A stretch of DNA of 27,245 nucleotides from CAZTHK01 sp964613215 (GTDB lineage Bacteria > Krumholzibacteriota > Krumholzibacteriia > Krumholzibacteriales > CAZTHK01), in assembly GCA_964613215.1 (NCBI GenBank), contig CAZTHK010000031.1, forward strand, positions 1-27,245, given 5' to 3'. Under the pieces are notes generated by a model. It saw only the letters and a list, made by a program, of their open reading frames with translations, did not search any database and was not told the DNA's origin. Both the position numbers and the translations under genes were made by a program. Every line of letters begins with the position of its first letter. Within the stretch, counting starts at the first letter, position 1. Below, in pieces: positions 1 to 8,231 of this stretch.

Positions 1-77
1 GAGTTTAACTCATCAGGTGGGTTTTTTCATGGATAAAATCGCTCAATTTAGGTTTTAATAATAATTACAGACACGCC
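1..77. other. AT-rich flank downstream of the MFS gene
   Basis: This short AT-rich stretch follows the MFS stop codon. I see no convincing hairpin terminator or gene start in it. Confidence 0.3.
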
Positions 78-1247
78 TCAATCCCCGGCAGGTTCAGTTC
101 TCCTGCCCGCAAAAATGCTTATCAGCACAGCCACAGCTCCGGCCGATAGAAGAACGGATATTATAACAAAGGGGAAATCGAAGCTGTAGTGAGTGGCGGA
201 ATAGCCGATCAGCCCCGCAGCCGGACTTCCCAGAAGTATGGTCAGGGTACGGTAAAAACCCAGCTTGCCTCCCCTCCCCTTCTCCTCCCAATTCTGCATC
301 AGCTGCGAATTTATTACCAGGAATATGGAGGTATTGATGGAGAGCACCACACTGATGAAGAGAACCACCTTAAGCGAACTCACCCTCACCAGCAGACCCA
401 CCGCCACCGAGGTCATCAGCAGCATGGTGGCAATTATTCCCCTACGGTTGTACCGGTCGGAAAGCACTCCTACCACGGGTTTAAGGAATATACCACCCAG
501 CGAGAGCAGGGCCAGTGACAGCCCCGCCTGCAGCTCACTGAATCCCTTGGTGTCGATCAGATAGGCGGGATAGAAGGAGGTAAAACCTATCCAGGTGGAT
601 GCCACCAGAAGGGTTACCACAAACAGCAGCAGTGTCTCCCTCCTCCGCAGTGCTGAGATACCGTCAAAAAGACGTTCCCTTATGGATACCATCTCAGGCA
701 GCCGGGTAGTCTCAGTGCTATAAAGACGGAAGAAATAGGCCAGCACGATTCCTATTACAGCCAGAATCAGAAATACCACCCTCCAGTTATAGCGGGCCGC
801 CAGCACCGGTACCCCTATCGGCACCAGCCCGGCCATGGAACCGAAACTGGCCTGGATACCCAGCGCCCGCCCCCTCCTCTCTCTGTACAGGTCTGAGAGC
901 ATGGATATCCCGGCGGTCTGAAAACATCCGCTGCCCAGTCCCAGAACTATCACCATGGACAGAAACATCAGATAATGAAAGGAGAGTCCTATCAGCAGGT
1001 ATGCCAATGAAAAAGATATCATGGCACAGAATATGGTAACCTTTCTCCCCTTGATGTCGGAGAATATCCCGGAGGGAAACTGCATGATGCCGTAGAACAG
1101 CCACATACCGCTCAGAGCCATCCCGGCCAGGGCATGATCGATGTTGAAACTGTCCTCTATCTTGACCAGCAGGGTGGAGATACTGAGCCTTCCCGCCAGC
1201 ACCATGAACCAGCCTGTGGATGCGAAAAAAAGAGCGTTTCGTCTCAT
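78..1247 (-). CDS. MFS transporter
   Basis: This encodes a 389-residue inner-membrane permease of the major facilitator superfamily. The protein is almost entirely hydrophobic, in a pattern consistent with 12 membrane helices. The loop after helix 2 carries the family motif A (GIFSDIKGRK, about residues 60-69), and a related sequence after helix 8 (GVLSDRYNRRG) marks the second half of the usual internal duplication. The length is normal. The start ATG follows GGGTGAG, a weak ribosome site. It lies 66 bases downstream of the debranching-enzyme gene on the same strand, so the two may be co-transcribed. That makes a sugar or oligosaccharide substrate plausible, but nothing in the sequence fixes the substrate. 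The family call is firm and the substrate is unknown. Confidence 0.9.
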   Translation of the reverse strand: MRRNALFFASTGWFMVLAGRLSISTLLVKIEDSFNIDHALAGMALSGMWLFYGIMQFPSGIFSDIKGRKVTIFCAMISFSLAYLLIGLSFHYLMFLSMVIVLGLGSGCFQTAGISMLSDLYRERRGRALGIQASFGSMAGLVPIGVPVLAARYNWRVVFLILAVIGIVLAYFFRLYSTETTRLPEMVSIRERLFDGISALRRRETLLLFVVTLLVASTWIGFTSFYPAYLIDTKGFSELQAGLSLALLSLGGIFLKPVVGVLSDRYNRRGIIATMLLMTSVAVGLLVRVSSLKVVLFISVVLSINTSIFLVINSQLMQNWEEKGRGGKLGFYRTLTILLGSPAAGLIGYSATHYSFDFPFVIISVLLSAGAVAVLISIFAGRRTEPAGD

Positions 1248-1313
1248 TTATCTCACCCGCTGATGATGAAAACATTCAAAACACAGGAGCATCTTCTGGC
1301 CTCCGGGGTATAA

Positions 1314-3530
1314 CTACCGCCGGCGGTTCAGCCCGGTGAGGCTGACCCGGATGAATTCAGCCAGGGACCAGGCCTGGCTGGTAGCTCCTCCGAACTCCTC
1401 CCTGCCGGGGGTATGCCTGCCGTCCTGAATCTCCCTCAGGCTTCCCACACAGGCCTGATTCAGTATCTCGTCGACCAGGGGACGGTACAGCTCCCGGGCC
1501 CGGTCCATCCTGCCGGTTGCCACCAGGCAGCTTATGGCCGGCCCGGTCAGCCACTCCCATACATCCCCGTTATGATAGGCCTCATCATAGAAGTACCTGT
1601 CCAGGTCCAGATGACGGGGATGAAAGCCGGGATCCTCCGGTGACAGTGAGGTTACCCCGTGAGGCAGAATAACCGTCTCCAGAGCTGTAGATACGATCTG
1701 ATCCCCCATCTCTGCTGTAATAAGAGGGGTCCATTCTCCCGGAGGGGTGTAGAGCCTCTCACCCTCCCCCTTCAGATCACTCCTCTCATCCAGGGATACC
1801 CACATGGCAAGCAGGGCGTTTGGCCTGATCTGACCGTCGGGGGTGCCGTCCGGATTTAGATGGTCGAAGAGATATCCCTGCTTCTCATTCCAGAATTCCG
1901 ACCTGAAGTTCTCCCCCAGCAGGGCGGCCCTCTTCTGCCACCTCTCCGCCATGTTCAGAAGCTGCTCCCGGGACAGATCGATGTTCTCACCAATATCACT
2001 CTCTGAGTAATTATCCGTCAGGGTCAGTGCCCAGCTTGATCCCGCCAGCAGCACGTAGTGAAACAGCGCCTGAACCTCCACCGCCCGGTCTCCCCTGGGT
2101 GAGTAGGGATTTGAGGAACCTCCGGCATCCATCCAGGTCTCCCATGGCTGGTGGATAAGGAACCCCCCCTGGTCCACTGCCTTCTCCAGCGCCCCCTCTA
2201 TGGCCAGCCTGATCCGGGGAAATCCCCTCACCAGCATATCCCAGTCACCGGACCGGATAACATACTTCCAGGCCGCCCTCACCAGCCACCAGGTGCCATC
2301 CACCCCGCTGTACTGCAGGTTATCCGGGTTTACTATATTGGGAAATCTGCCCAGTTGAGGGTCATCCCGGCCGGTCTTCTGATACTCCATGAAGGAGAGT
2401 ATTATCTCCCCGGCGGTATCGAACCTGCCGGTCACCAGGCACGCTCCGGGGAGACTGATAAATGTATCCCTGCCCCAGAAGTTGGGAAACCAGTGAAATC
2501 CGGCATATATTCCCCTTCCCCGCTGGTTCATGATCAGGTTGTCCATGGAGGCAAAGGCCCAGCGGAAGGCCTTCTGGTATCTGCGGTCGGCGAAGGGATT
2601 GCCCACCCCTTCGAGCAGGTCTTCTATCCTGGCAAGCTTCTCCTTCCTCTTATCATCGAACCTGCCGGAAAGCTTCCGGGCCTGCTCCACCGCTTCCTCC
2701 TCACTGCCCCCCAGGGCAAAGACGAATTCGAGCTTACGGCCCCTCTCCCCCTCACCGATCAGGAAGTAACCCGGTGAGAAGGGAAAGGTCTCTCCCATGG
2801 CATTGCGGGCGGCATCCTTGGGGTAACGCCTCTTCTGCTCCTTCCTGCCGAAGCTGAACTCCATGGGTACATTCGAGGTTATTGCTATCCAGCGGGGGAT
2901 ATTGGAGGGAAATGAATTATCCGCCCTTGAGATCAGCAGGGTGTTGTTGCTCTTCTCCCAGAAAAGCCGGTACTCCGGCCGGGGAACCTCCCAGATAAAC
3001 CGCATATCCACCCAGGGGCGCAGCCGGAACCTGCCTCCGGTGTTGCCGGCGAAACAGACCATCAGGCCATTCTCACCATCCGGCAGCAGTATCTGTTCGG
3101 TCACTCCGGCATTCTGGTATATCCTGGTGATCAGGTGAGGATAAACCAGGGAGGTGGAGATATCACCGGCACCTACCGGCACTCCCCCCACACTGAATTC
3201 CCAGGAATCCAGATATTCATGCATGGAACAGAAAAGGCCATGGTAACTTCTGCTGTTGGGCCCTGCCGATTCCCCGCTGAAGTGGGTGGCCTCCCTGTTG
3301 GTAAAGATAAATTCCCTTCTCTCGCCCGGACCGACCTCAATCTCCCACCTCTCCCTTACCCCGGACTTTTCGGCATGTTTCGAAATCAAATCCTGCCTCC
3401 CTCCTGCTCCGCCGGCAGCTGCCGCACCCGGATATGAAAATGATATCAGTGTATTCAGAACCACTACCAGGCAGCCGGTCAGAACACAACCATTCAACCA
3501 CTTATCCAACATTCTGCTATATTTTTTCAT
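1314..3530 (-). CDS. Exported glycogen-debranching-type amylo-alpha-1,6-glucosidase
   Basis: This 738-residue protein resembles bacterial glycogen debranching enzymes, which hydrolyse alpha-1,6 branch points. An N-terminal GDE_N-like domain (about residues 60-285) contains the SRSYHGLF motif, the counterpart of the usual TRRYHGLL. A GDE_C-like (alpha/alpha)6-barrel domain (about 310-735) contains GRDTFISLPG, PNIVNPDNLQYSGVDGTWW (about 397-415) and WETWMDAG followed by PRGDRAVEVQALF (463-490), which match the acidic active-site region of GH133-type enzymes. Unusually for the family, it begins with a positively charged stretch, a hydrophobic segment (about 15-32) and an Ala/Gly-rich stretch, which together look like a signal peptide. 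The enzyme is therefore probably periplasmic or exported. The ATG follows GGAG seven bases upstream. It is probably co-transcribed with the downstream MFS gene and divergent from the ABC ATPase gene. The family is well supported, but the exact specificity is not. Confidence 0.87.
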   Translation of the reverse strand: MKKYSRMLDKWLNGCVLTGCLVVVLNTLISFSYPGAAAAGGAGGRQDLISKHAEKSGVRERWEIEVGPGERREFIFTNREATHFSGESAGPNSRSYHGLFCSMHEYLDSWEFSVGGVPVGAGDISTSLVYPHLITRIYQNAGVTEQILLPDGENGLMVCFAGNTGGRFRLRPWVDMRFIWEVPRPEYRLFWEKSNNTLLISRADNSFPSNIPRWIAITSNVPMEFSFGRKEQKRRYPKDAARNAMGETFPFSPGYFLIGEGERGRKLEFVFALGGSEEEAVEQARKLSGRFDDKRKEKLARIEDLLEGVGNPFADRRYQKAFRWAFASMDNLIMNQRGRGIYAGFHWFPNFWGRDTFISLPGACLVTGRFDTAGEIILSFMEYQKTGRDDPQLGRFPNIVNPDNLQYSGVDGTWWLVRAAWKYVIRSGDWDMLVRGFPRIRLAIEGALEKAVDQGGFLIHQPWETWMDAGGSSNPYSPRGDRAVEVQALFHYVLLAGSSWALTLTDNYSESDIGENIDLSREQLLNMAERWQKRAALLGENFRSEFWNEKQGYLFDHLNPDGTPDGQIRPNALLAMWVSLDERSDLKGEGERLYTPPGEWTPLITAEMGDQIVSTALETVILPHGVTSLSPEDPGFHPRHLDLDRYFYDEAYHNGDVWEWLTGPAISCLVATGRMDRARELYRPLVDEILNQACVGSLREIQDGRHTPGREEFGGATSQAWSLAEFIRVSLTGLNRRR

Positions 3531-3644
3531 AACAGCTCCGTTTCTGCAAAATCCGGTTACCGGTCAAACAGGTCATCTGCAAATTGCCGCTCATAGATAG
3601 CTGATGTTGCCGGCTCAGAATCCAACACCTTGAATCTGCCCGGG

Positions 3645-3674
3645 ATAATACCACAACCGGGGTGATATTTTCAA
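3645..3674 (-). promoter_or_regulatory. Sigma70-like promoter for the debranching-enzyme gene
   Basis: On the minus strand TTGAAA (3669-3674) is followed after 18 bases by TATTAT (3645-3650). Both boxes are close to consensus. Transcription would start near 3638, giving an untranslated leader of about 107 bases before the ATG at 3530. It lies back to back with a candidate promoter for the divergent ATPase gene. Confidence 0.5.
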
Positions 3675-3695
3675 AGTCTGATATTAATTCCCCGC

Positions 3696-3724
3696 TTGAC
3701 TAACCGTCGGGATATGGATAAAGT
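3696..3724 (+). promoter_or_regulatory. Candidate promoter for the ABC ATPase gene
   Basis: TTGACT (3696-3701), a 17-base spacer and TAAAGT (3719-3724) resemble a sigma70-type promoter; the -35 box is good and the -10 box weaker. The predicted start is about 55 bases before the ATG at 3786. A direct repeat of TGATATT (3663-3669 and 3679-3685, 16-base period) lies between the two divergent promoters and could be a regulator site. That last point is speculative. Confidence 0.4.
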
Positions 3725-3785
3725 TCGGTAAGTAAACCGGAATAACATTTCAATCCGGCAGGATAAAAGAGATAGGGAAATATAG

Positions 3786-4886
3786 ATGTCTGAAGTCAAG
3801 TTTGTAGATGTAAAGAAGATCTACGAGGGTGAGGTACTGGCTGCCGAGGATATTAATCTGACCGTGGAGGACAAGGAGCTGCTGGTGCTGGTAGGCCCCT
3901 CCGGCTGCGGCAAATCCACCGTTCTCCGGATGGTGGCCGGCCTGGAGGATGTCACCGAGGGCGAGATCTACTTCGACGACAGAAAGATCACCCACCTGGC
4001 GCCGAAGGACCGCAACATCGCCATGGTTTTTCAGAACTACGCCCTCTATCCCCACATGACCGTGGATGAGAATATGGTCTTCGGTCTGAAACTGAGGAAG
4101 ATGGATAAGGAGGAGAGGAAGAAGAGGGTCAGGGAGGCGGCGGATGTTCTGGGAATCCACAAGCTGCTGGGCAGAAAACCCAAGGCCCTCTCCGGGGGGC
4201 AGCGTCAGAGGGTGGCACTGGGAAGGGCCATAGTGAGAAACCCCAACTGCTTTCTGTTCGATGAACCCCTCTCCAACCTGGATGCCAAGATGAGGGTTCA
4301 GATGAGGACCGAGATCAGGAGGCTGAACTTCGAGATAAAGACCACCATGATATATGTAACCCACGACCAGGTGGAGGCCATGACCCTGGGCGACCGGCTG
4401 GCGGTGATGAACGAGGGAAGAATACTTCAGGTGGGAACCCCCATGGAGCTGTATCACAACCCCTCCGAACTGTTCGTGGGGTCCTTCATAGGTTCTCCCG
4501 AAATGAATCTTATGCAGGGGAAAGTCTCAGGCGCCGATTCCCCGCGTTTCGAATCGGAGGCGGTCTCCCTGGATCTGCCGGAGAGGTTCCACCAGCCCCT
4601 GAAGGAGTTCTCATCAGATTCCTTCACCCTGGGAATGCGTCCCGAGGATATCCACGTGACCGAACCCGATACCACTGAAAAAGTTTTCGAGTTCAAAGCG
4701 GAACTGGATGTGTCCGAGCCCCTGGGCAACGAGATAATCTATCACCTGGTCTGCAACGGCCACAAGCTGGTGGCCCGGGACTCCTCGGAGGTGGATCTAT
4801 CTCACGGGGATACCATCGAACTTTTTGTGGATCTGGAAAAGATACACCTCTTCGAAACGGAATCAGGCAAGTCCCTGCTGAATTGA
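3786..4886 (+). CDS. MalK/UgpC/MsmK-type sugar ABC transporter ATPase
   Basis: This 366-residue cytoplasmic ATPase would power a carbohydrate ABC importer. Walker A is GPSGCGKST (37-45), the Q-loop Gln is at 83, the signature LSGGQ is at 135-139, Walker B is FLFDE (156-160) and the H-loop His is at 193 (THDQVEAM). All catalytic residues are intact. The C-terminal part (about 240-366) matches the regulatory OB/TOBE extension of MalK-type ATPases, and the full length is typical. The ATG follows AGGG eight bases upstream. The gene stands alone, convergent with the permease genes and divergent from the debranching enzyme gene. It is the obvious partner of the MalE/MalF/MalG-like genes nearby, although MsmK-type ATPases can serve several importers, so exclusivity is inference. 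Confidence 0.93.
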   Translation: MSEVKFVDVKKIYEGEVLAAEDINLTVEDKELLVLVGPSGCGKSTVLRMVAGLEDVTEGEIYFDDRKITHLAPKDRNIAMVFQNYALYPHMTVDENMVFGLKLRKMDKEERKKRVREAADVLGIHKLLGRKPKALSGGQRQRVALGRAIVRNPNCFLFDEPLSNLDAKMRVQMRTEIRRLNFEIKTTMIYVTHDQVEAMTLGDRLAVMNEGRILQVGTPMELYHNPSELFVGSFIGSPEMNLMQGKVSGADSPRFESEAVSLDLPERFHQPLKEFSSDSFTLGMRPEDIHVTEPDTTEKVFEFKAELDVSEPLGNEIIYHLVCNGHKLVARDSSEVDLSHGDTIELFVDLEKIHLFETESGKSLLN

Positions 4887-5147
4887 CCGGCAAATCAAAC
4901 CCCGCCCGGAACCAGCACCGGATGAGCTGATTTCATCATAACAGTTTTAATCACCACTTAATCAGCAATTCATACCGGCAGGTCATCGGGGAAAGCTGCA
5001 CATCTCCGATCCCTGTAGTATTGCCGCAACTTTGCAACAATACTGATCTTTCCGGGGTGGTAAAACCGTTCCCACCCTTTCTCCGGATGGCAAATTGCCA
5101 GACCAGCAGTTCAGCCATTTGTAAGGTTTTCTGCACAGGTTAATTTT
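4887..5147. other. Convergent intergenic region with hairpins
   Basis: These 261 bases lie between the ends of the ATPase gene and the MalG-like gene and contain no convincing gene. Two inverted repeats stand out. GTATTG and CAATAC enclose an inner GCA/TGC stem (about 5017-5042). TCCGGGGTGG pairs with CCACC plus CCGGA across one bulge (5051-5086). Neither is followed by a clear T-run, so I do not call them Rho-independent terminators. They may still act as bidirectional 3'-end structures. A weak GATGA/TCATC stem lies near 4921-4937. Confidence 0.4.
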
Positions 5148-5996
5148 CTAACCCTTCACCCCACCCAGGGTAAGGCCCGATATCAGATATCTGCTCAGTA
5201 TCAGAAAGAGTATAACCGCCGGTATGCTTACCAGTATACTGCCTGCGGCGTAGTTGGCCCACTCCGTCTGGAAGGTGCTGCTCAGGCTCTCCAGCCCCAG
5301 GGGAAGAGTGTACAGGCTTCTGGTATTGATCAGCACCCTGGCCACGATGAACTCCGACCATCCGGTGATAAAACTGAACAGGGCGGTGATCACCAGTGCC
5401 GGTGCAGCCAGCGGCAGAGTCACTCTGGCAAAGGCGCCCACCGGGGTGGTGCCGTCTATCAGGGCCGCTTCCTCCAGGCCCACCGGAATGGTATCGTAGT
5501 ACCCCTTCATCATCCAGATGCAGAAGGGAAGTGCGGTAGCGGTGTAGGATATGATAAGGGCCATCAGGGTATCCACCAGGGCCAGCTTCTTCATTATCAC
5601 ATACAGGGGCAGAAGCAGCATGGTGGCGGGGAACATCTGGGTTACCAGAACCACCACCATTCCGGTCTTCCTCCCCCTGAACCGGAAGCGGGAGAAGGCA
5701 TAGCCGGAGGTGGAGGCAAAGGAAACACCCAGGATGGAAACTGCCAGGGTTACTATCACACTGTTCCTTAACCAGGTAAAGAAGTCCTTCTGGAACATCA
5801 CAATGCGGTATGCTTCCAGGGTGGCATGGTCGGGTATTATCTCCAGTGAGGTGGAAAACAGCTGATCGGAGGGACGCAGCGATATCCCGAATATCTGCAC
5901 TATGGGATATATTGTTATTATGGTCACAACTATCAGGATGAAATAGAGCAGTATGGTCTTGATGATCTGCTTTACCCGGTCCTGTTTAACACCCAT
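5148..5996 (-). CDS. MalG-like sugar ABC transporter permease
   Basis: This is an inner-membrane permease of the MalG/carbohydrate uptake family, 282 residues with about six membrane helices. The EAA loop that docks the ATPase is present (EEAALIDGTTPVGAFARVTLP). The C-terminus ends in GLTLGGVKG, typical of MalG-type proteins. The reading frame extends to a GTG two codons upstream, but I choose the ATG at 5996 because GAGG (6002-6005) lies five bases before it and overlaps the stop codon of the MalF-like gene. The seven-base gap indicates translational coupling. It should form a heterodimer with the MalF-like protein and import maltodextrin-type sugars. The substrate is inferred from neighbours. 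Confidence 0.92.
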   Translation of the reverse strand: MGVKQDRVKQIIKTILLYFILIVVTIITIYPIVQIFGISLRPSDQLFSTSLEIIPDHATLEAYRIVMFQKDFFTWLRNSVIVTLAVSILGVSFASTSGYAFSRFRFRGRKTGMVVVLVTQMFPATMLLLPLYVIMKKLALVDTLMALIISYTATALPFCIWMMKGYYDTIPVGLEEAALIDGTTPVGAFARVTLPLAAPALVITALFSFITGWSEFIVARVLINTRSLYTLPLGLESLSSTFQTEWANYAAGSILVSIPAVILFLILSRYLISGLTLGGVKG

Positions 5997-6003
5997 GTTC
6001 ACC

Positions 6004-6876
6004 TCAGTATGCTTTCTCCAGAGTCCTGGTCTGTCTCAGATATATAAGAACTATTACCAGCAGGATAAGGAATATGAACACCGAGAAGGCCGCCGCATAA
6101 CCGTACCGGTAGTAGGTGAAGGCGGCCTTGTACACGTAGCTTACCAGAATATGAGTCTTATCCGCCGGCAGCCCCCCCTCTGTGACCAGCCAGATGACAT
6201 TAAGGTTGTTGAATGTCCATATGGTTCCCAGAACCAGAGCCGGAGCCAGCACCGGCTTGAGCATGGGAAGGGTAACATTTACAAACTTCTGCCAGGCCGA
6301 TGCCCCGTCGATATCTGCGGCATCGTAGAGGTCGCGGGGGATGCTCTGCAGCCCCCCCAGGGTAACCACCATGATAAAGGGAAAACCCAGCCATATGTTG
6401 GTCAGTATGGGAGCCAGAAAGGCCCAGTGCTCGTTGGAAAACCACTCTATGGGAGGGATGTGCAGCTTCTGTAGCATCAAATTGATGGACCCGTACCGGT
6501 AGTTGAACATCCCCTTCCAGGTCAGGGCACTGATATACTGCGGCATGGCCCAGGGAAGAATCAGCATGGCCCTGAATATCGAACGGCCCACTATCTTCTG
6601 GTTCAGCAGCATGGCCACCGATATCCCGATGACCAGATGAAAGAACAGGTTGACCAGGGTCCAGATAAGTGTTTTGACGAAATAGAAGTACAGGTCCGGC
6701 TCGGTGAACAACTCCGTATAATTGGCAAATCCCTTGAAGGTGTAATCCCGGATGTGGTAGAGGCTCATGTTGGTAGCAGAGATGTAGAAATTATATATGA
6801 AGGGGTAAACTACCACACAGGCGATCACCGTTACCGAAGGAAGCAGAAACAGCCATATAAGTTTCCTTGACTTCAT
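6004..6876 (-). CDS. MalF-like sugar ABC transporter permease
   Basis: This second permease subunit has about 290 residues and six membrane helices. It carries the EAA-type motif YDAADIDGASAWQKFVNVTLP. It is the short form of MalF found in most bacteria, lacking the large periplasmic loop of the enterobacterial protein. The start is uncertain. An in-frame GTG at 6894 has no ribosome site, whereas the ATG at 6876 opens directly on a typical MalF N-terminus (MKSRKLIWLFLLPS), so I prefer the ATG, although its upstream GGAT is also weak. The gene lies between the binding-protein gene, 75 bases upstream, and the MalG-like gene, seven bases downstream. The family is firm, and a maltodextrin substrate is inferred. 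Confidence 0.9.
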   Translation of the reverse strand: MKSRKLIWLFLLPSVTVIACVVVYPFIYNFYISATNMSLYHIRDYTFKGFANYTELFTEPDLYFYFVKTLIWTLVNLFFHLVIGISVAMLLNQKIVGRSIFRAMLILPWAMPQYISALTWKGMFNYRYGSINLMLQKLHIPPIEWFSNEHWAFLAPILTNIWLGFPFIMVVTLGGLQSIPRDLYDAADIDGASAWQKFVNVTLPMLKPVLAPALVLGTIWTFNNLNVIWLVTEGGLPADKTHILVSYVYKAAFTYYRYGYAAAFSVFIFLILLVIVLIYLRQTRTLEKAY

Positions 6877-6951
6877 TACTAATATCCATAGCACCGGTGG
6901 GCGTACCTGTTCAAGTATTTGTTCCGGCTATGGCATCTCTGTCACCTGTTT

Positions 6952-8190
6952 TTATCCTTTCATCTCAGCAATCTTCTCATCGGCTTTCTCCTGCATCTCC
7001 CTGGCCGCCTTCTCAGGTTTCATCCTCCCCCCCATCACACTCTGATAGAATGGCCGGATGGCATCCCAGATAGCTCTCATCTCGGGAATCAGGGGCATGG
7101 GTTTGCCGTACTCAGCCTGTTTCATGGAACCCCTCAGCACCGGGTTTTCGAACAGCTCCCTGTCATCATAGATCTCCTTCCTGCTGGGAAGGATCAGCAG
7201 TTCTGTGGTGATCTCCCGCTGAACCTCCGCGGAGGTGAGATAGGATGCCAGCTCCTTTACCAGGGGGAGTTTCTCCTCCTCCACATTGACGCTGATGGAG
7301 TAGCCCTTGCTGGACAGAGTGGGGGTAGGGTACTCCCCTGTTTCGCTTATCCTGGGTATGGGAATCACCCCTATGTCCAGGCCGGCTCTGAGATATGCCT
7401 TCAGCGACCAGGGCCCGTTTATGATGAAGGCTGCATTCTCCTGTTTGAACATGGCATCACTTACCTCATAGTTGCTCTCCCTGGGAAGGACCTGGTATTT
7501 GTTTCGCATATCCGAGAGAAACTGCAGCGCCTCCACCATGGGTTCGGTATTGAGGGTGGGATTGTTGTCTTCATCCACTATCCAGCCCCCGAATCCACCC
7601 AGAAATGGCACCAGCCAGAATGGTTCCATGAAGTTGAACACTACCCCGTAACGGTCGGGTATACCGTTTCCGTCAAGGTCCCTGGTGTGCTCCATGGCCA
7701 TATCTATCCACTGGTCGGTGTTCTCAGGCGCCCGCTCGATCAGATCCTTATTGAATATCAGCATCAGGTGGTTTCCCACCTGGTCGGGGATGGCGTAGAT
7801 ATGACCCTCCAGGGAGGGAACGCTCCCCTCTCTGAAACTGTCGAAATAACCGGAGGGAAATTGATCCTCCAGCGGAATTATCAGCTCCATTACCGAGTAG
7901 GGCCCCACCTTGTCACCGGGACCATACACCAGGTCGGGCCCTCCCCCCGCCAGAGCGGCTGTCTGAAACTGGCTGTGCAGCTGGTCGGTTTCGAAATGGC
8001 TGGTGGAAATCCTGACATCCACATGGGTGCTTTCGAAATTATCGATATGCCGCTGCAGCAGCACCTGCTCTTCGGGGTCCTTCTGCTCCCATATCACAAT
8101 ATTGGTAACACCCTCCTCACCGCCGCCGCAGCCACTCAGGGAAAACGCCAGAATCAATAACATCAACTTAAGATAATTCGACCAATTCAA
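6952..8190 (-). CDS. MalE-like sugar-binding lipoprotein of an ABC importer
   Basis: This 412-residue extracytoplasmic solute-binding protein (family 1) would deliver sugars to the MalFG-like permease. The N-terminus is a lipoprotein signal with lipobox LSGC (Cys21) followed by three Gly. Resemblance to maltose-binding proteins is strongest in the stretch from INGPWSLKAYLRAG to GVIPIP, in SSKGYSISV, and near the C-terminus in GKPMPLIPEMRAIWDA. The start codon is TTG at 8190, supported by a perfect AAGGAGGT (8196-8203) five bases upstream. The next in-frame ATG (8163) has no such site and would shorten the signal peptide. The gene follows the TPR-DUF2271 gene by 41 bases and precedes the permease genes in the same operon. 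Maltodextrin specificity is likely but not proven. Confidence 0.93.
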   Translation of the reverse strand: MNWSNYLKLMLLILAFSLSGCGGGEEGVTNIVIWEQKDPEEQVLLQRHIDNFESTHVDVRISTSHFETDQLHSQFQTAALAGGGPDLVYGPGDKVGPYSVMELIIPLEDQFPSGYFDSFREGSVPSLEGHIYAIPDQVGNHLMLIFNKDLIERAPENTDQWIDMAMEHTRDLDGNGIPDRYGVVFNFMEPFWLVPFLGGFGGWIVDEDNNPTLNTEPMVEALQFLSDMRNKYQVLPRESNYEVSDAMFKQENAAFIINGPWSLKAYLRAGLDIGVIPIPRISETGEYPTPTLSSKGYSISVNVEEEKLPLVKELASYLTSAEVQREITTELLILPSRKEIYDDRELFENPVLRGSMKQAEYGKPMPLIPEMRAIWDAIRPFYQSVMGGRMKPEKAAREMQEKADEKIAEMKG

Positions 8191-8195
8191 ACTCT

Positions 8196-8203
8196 ACCTC
8201 CTT
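8196..8203 (-). promoter_or_regulatory. Strong Shine-Dalgarno site that sets the TTG start of the MalE-like gene
   Basis: On the minus strand AAGGAGGT lies five bases before a TTG codon. It is among the best ribosome sites in the window, as expected for a binding protein made in excess over its permease, and it supports TTG as the initiation codon. Confidence 0.75.
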
Positions 8204-8231
8204 ATCTGAAATGCACCCTTCCCGGAAAATT

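Noticed and set aside
3471..3482. A lipobox-like LTGC at residues 17-20 of the debranching enzyme.
   Set aside because: The hydrophobic stretch follows rather than precedes the Cys, which is wrong for a lipoprotein signal; ordinary cleavage after the later Ala-rich stretch fits better.
4921..4937. GATGA/TCATC hairpin as a terminator for the ATPase gene.
   Set aside because: The stem is only five AT-rich base pairs, and no proper T-run follows.
4951..5136. A 61-codon minus-strand frame in the convergent gap.
   Set aside because: It overlaps both hairpins, has no ribosome site and resembles no family I know, so it is probably non-coding.
6919..8160. A 413-codon open frame on the plus strand opposite the MalE-like gene.
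   Set aside because: It is antisense to a gene with clear family motifs, a lipobox and a strong ribosome site, and its own translation is rich in His, Gly and Pro with no domain pattern.
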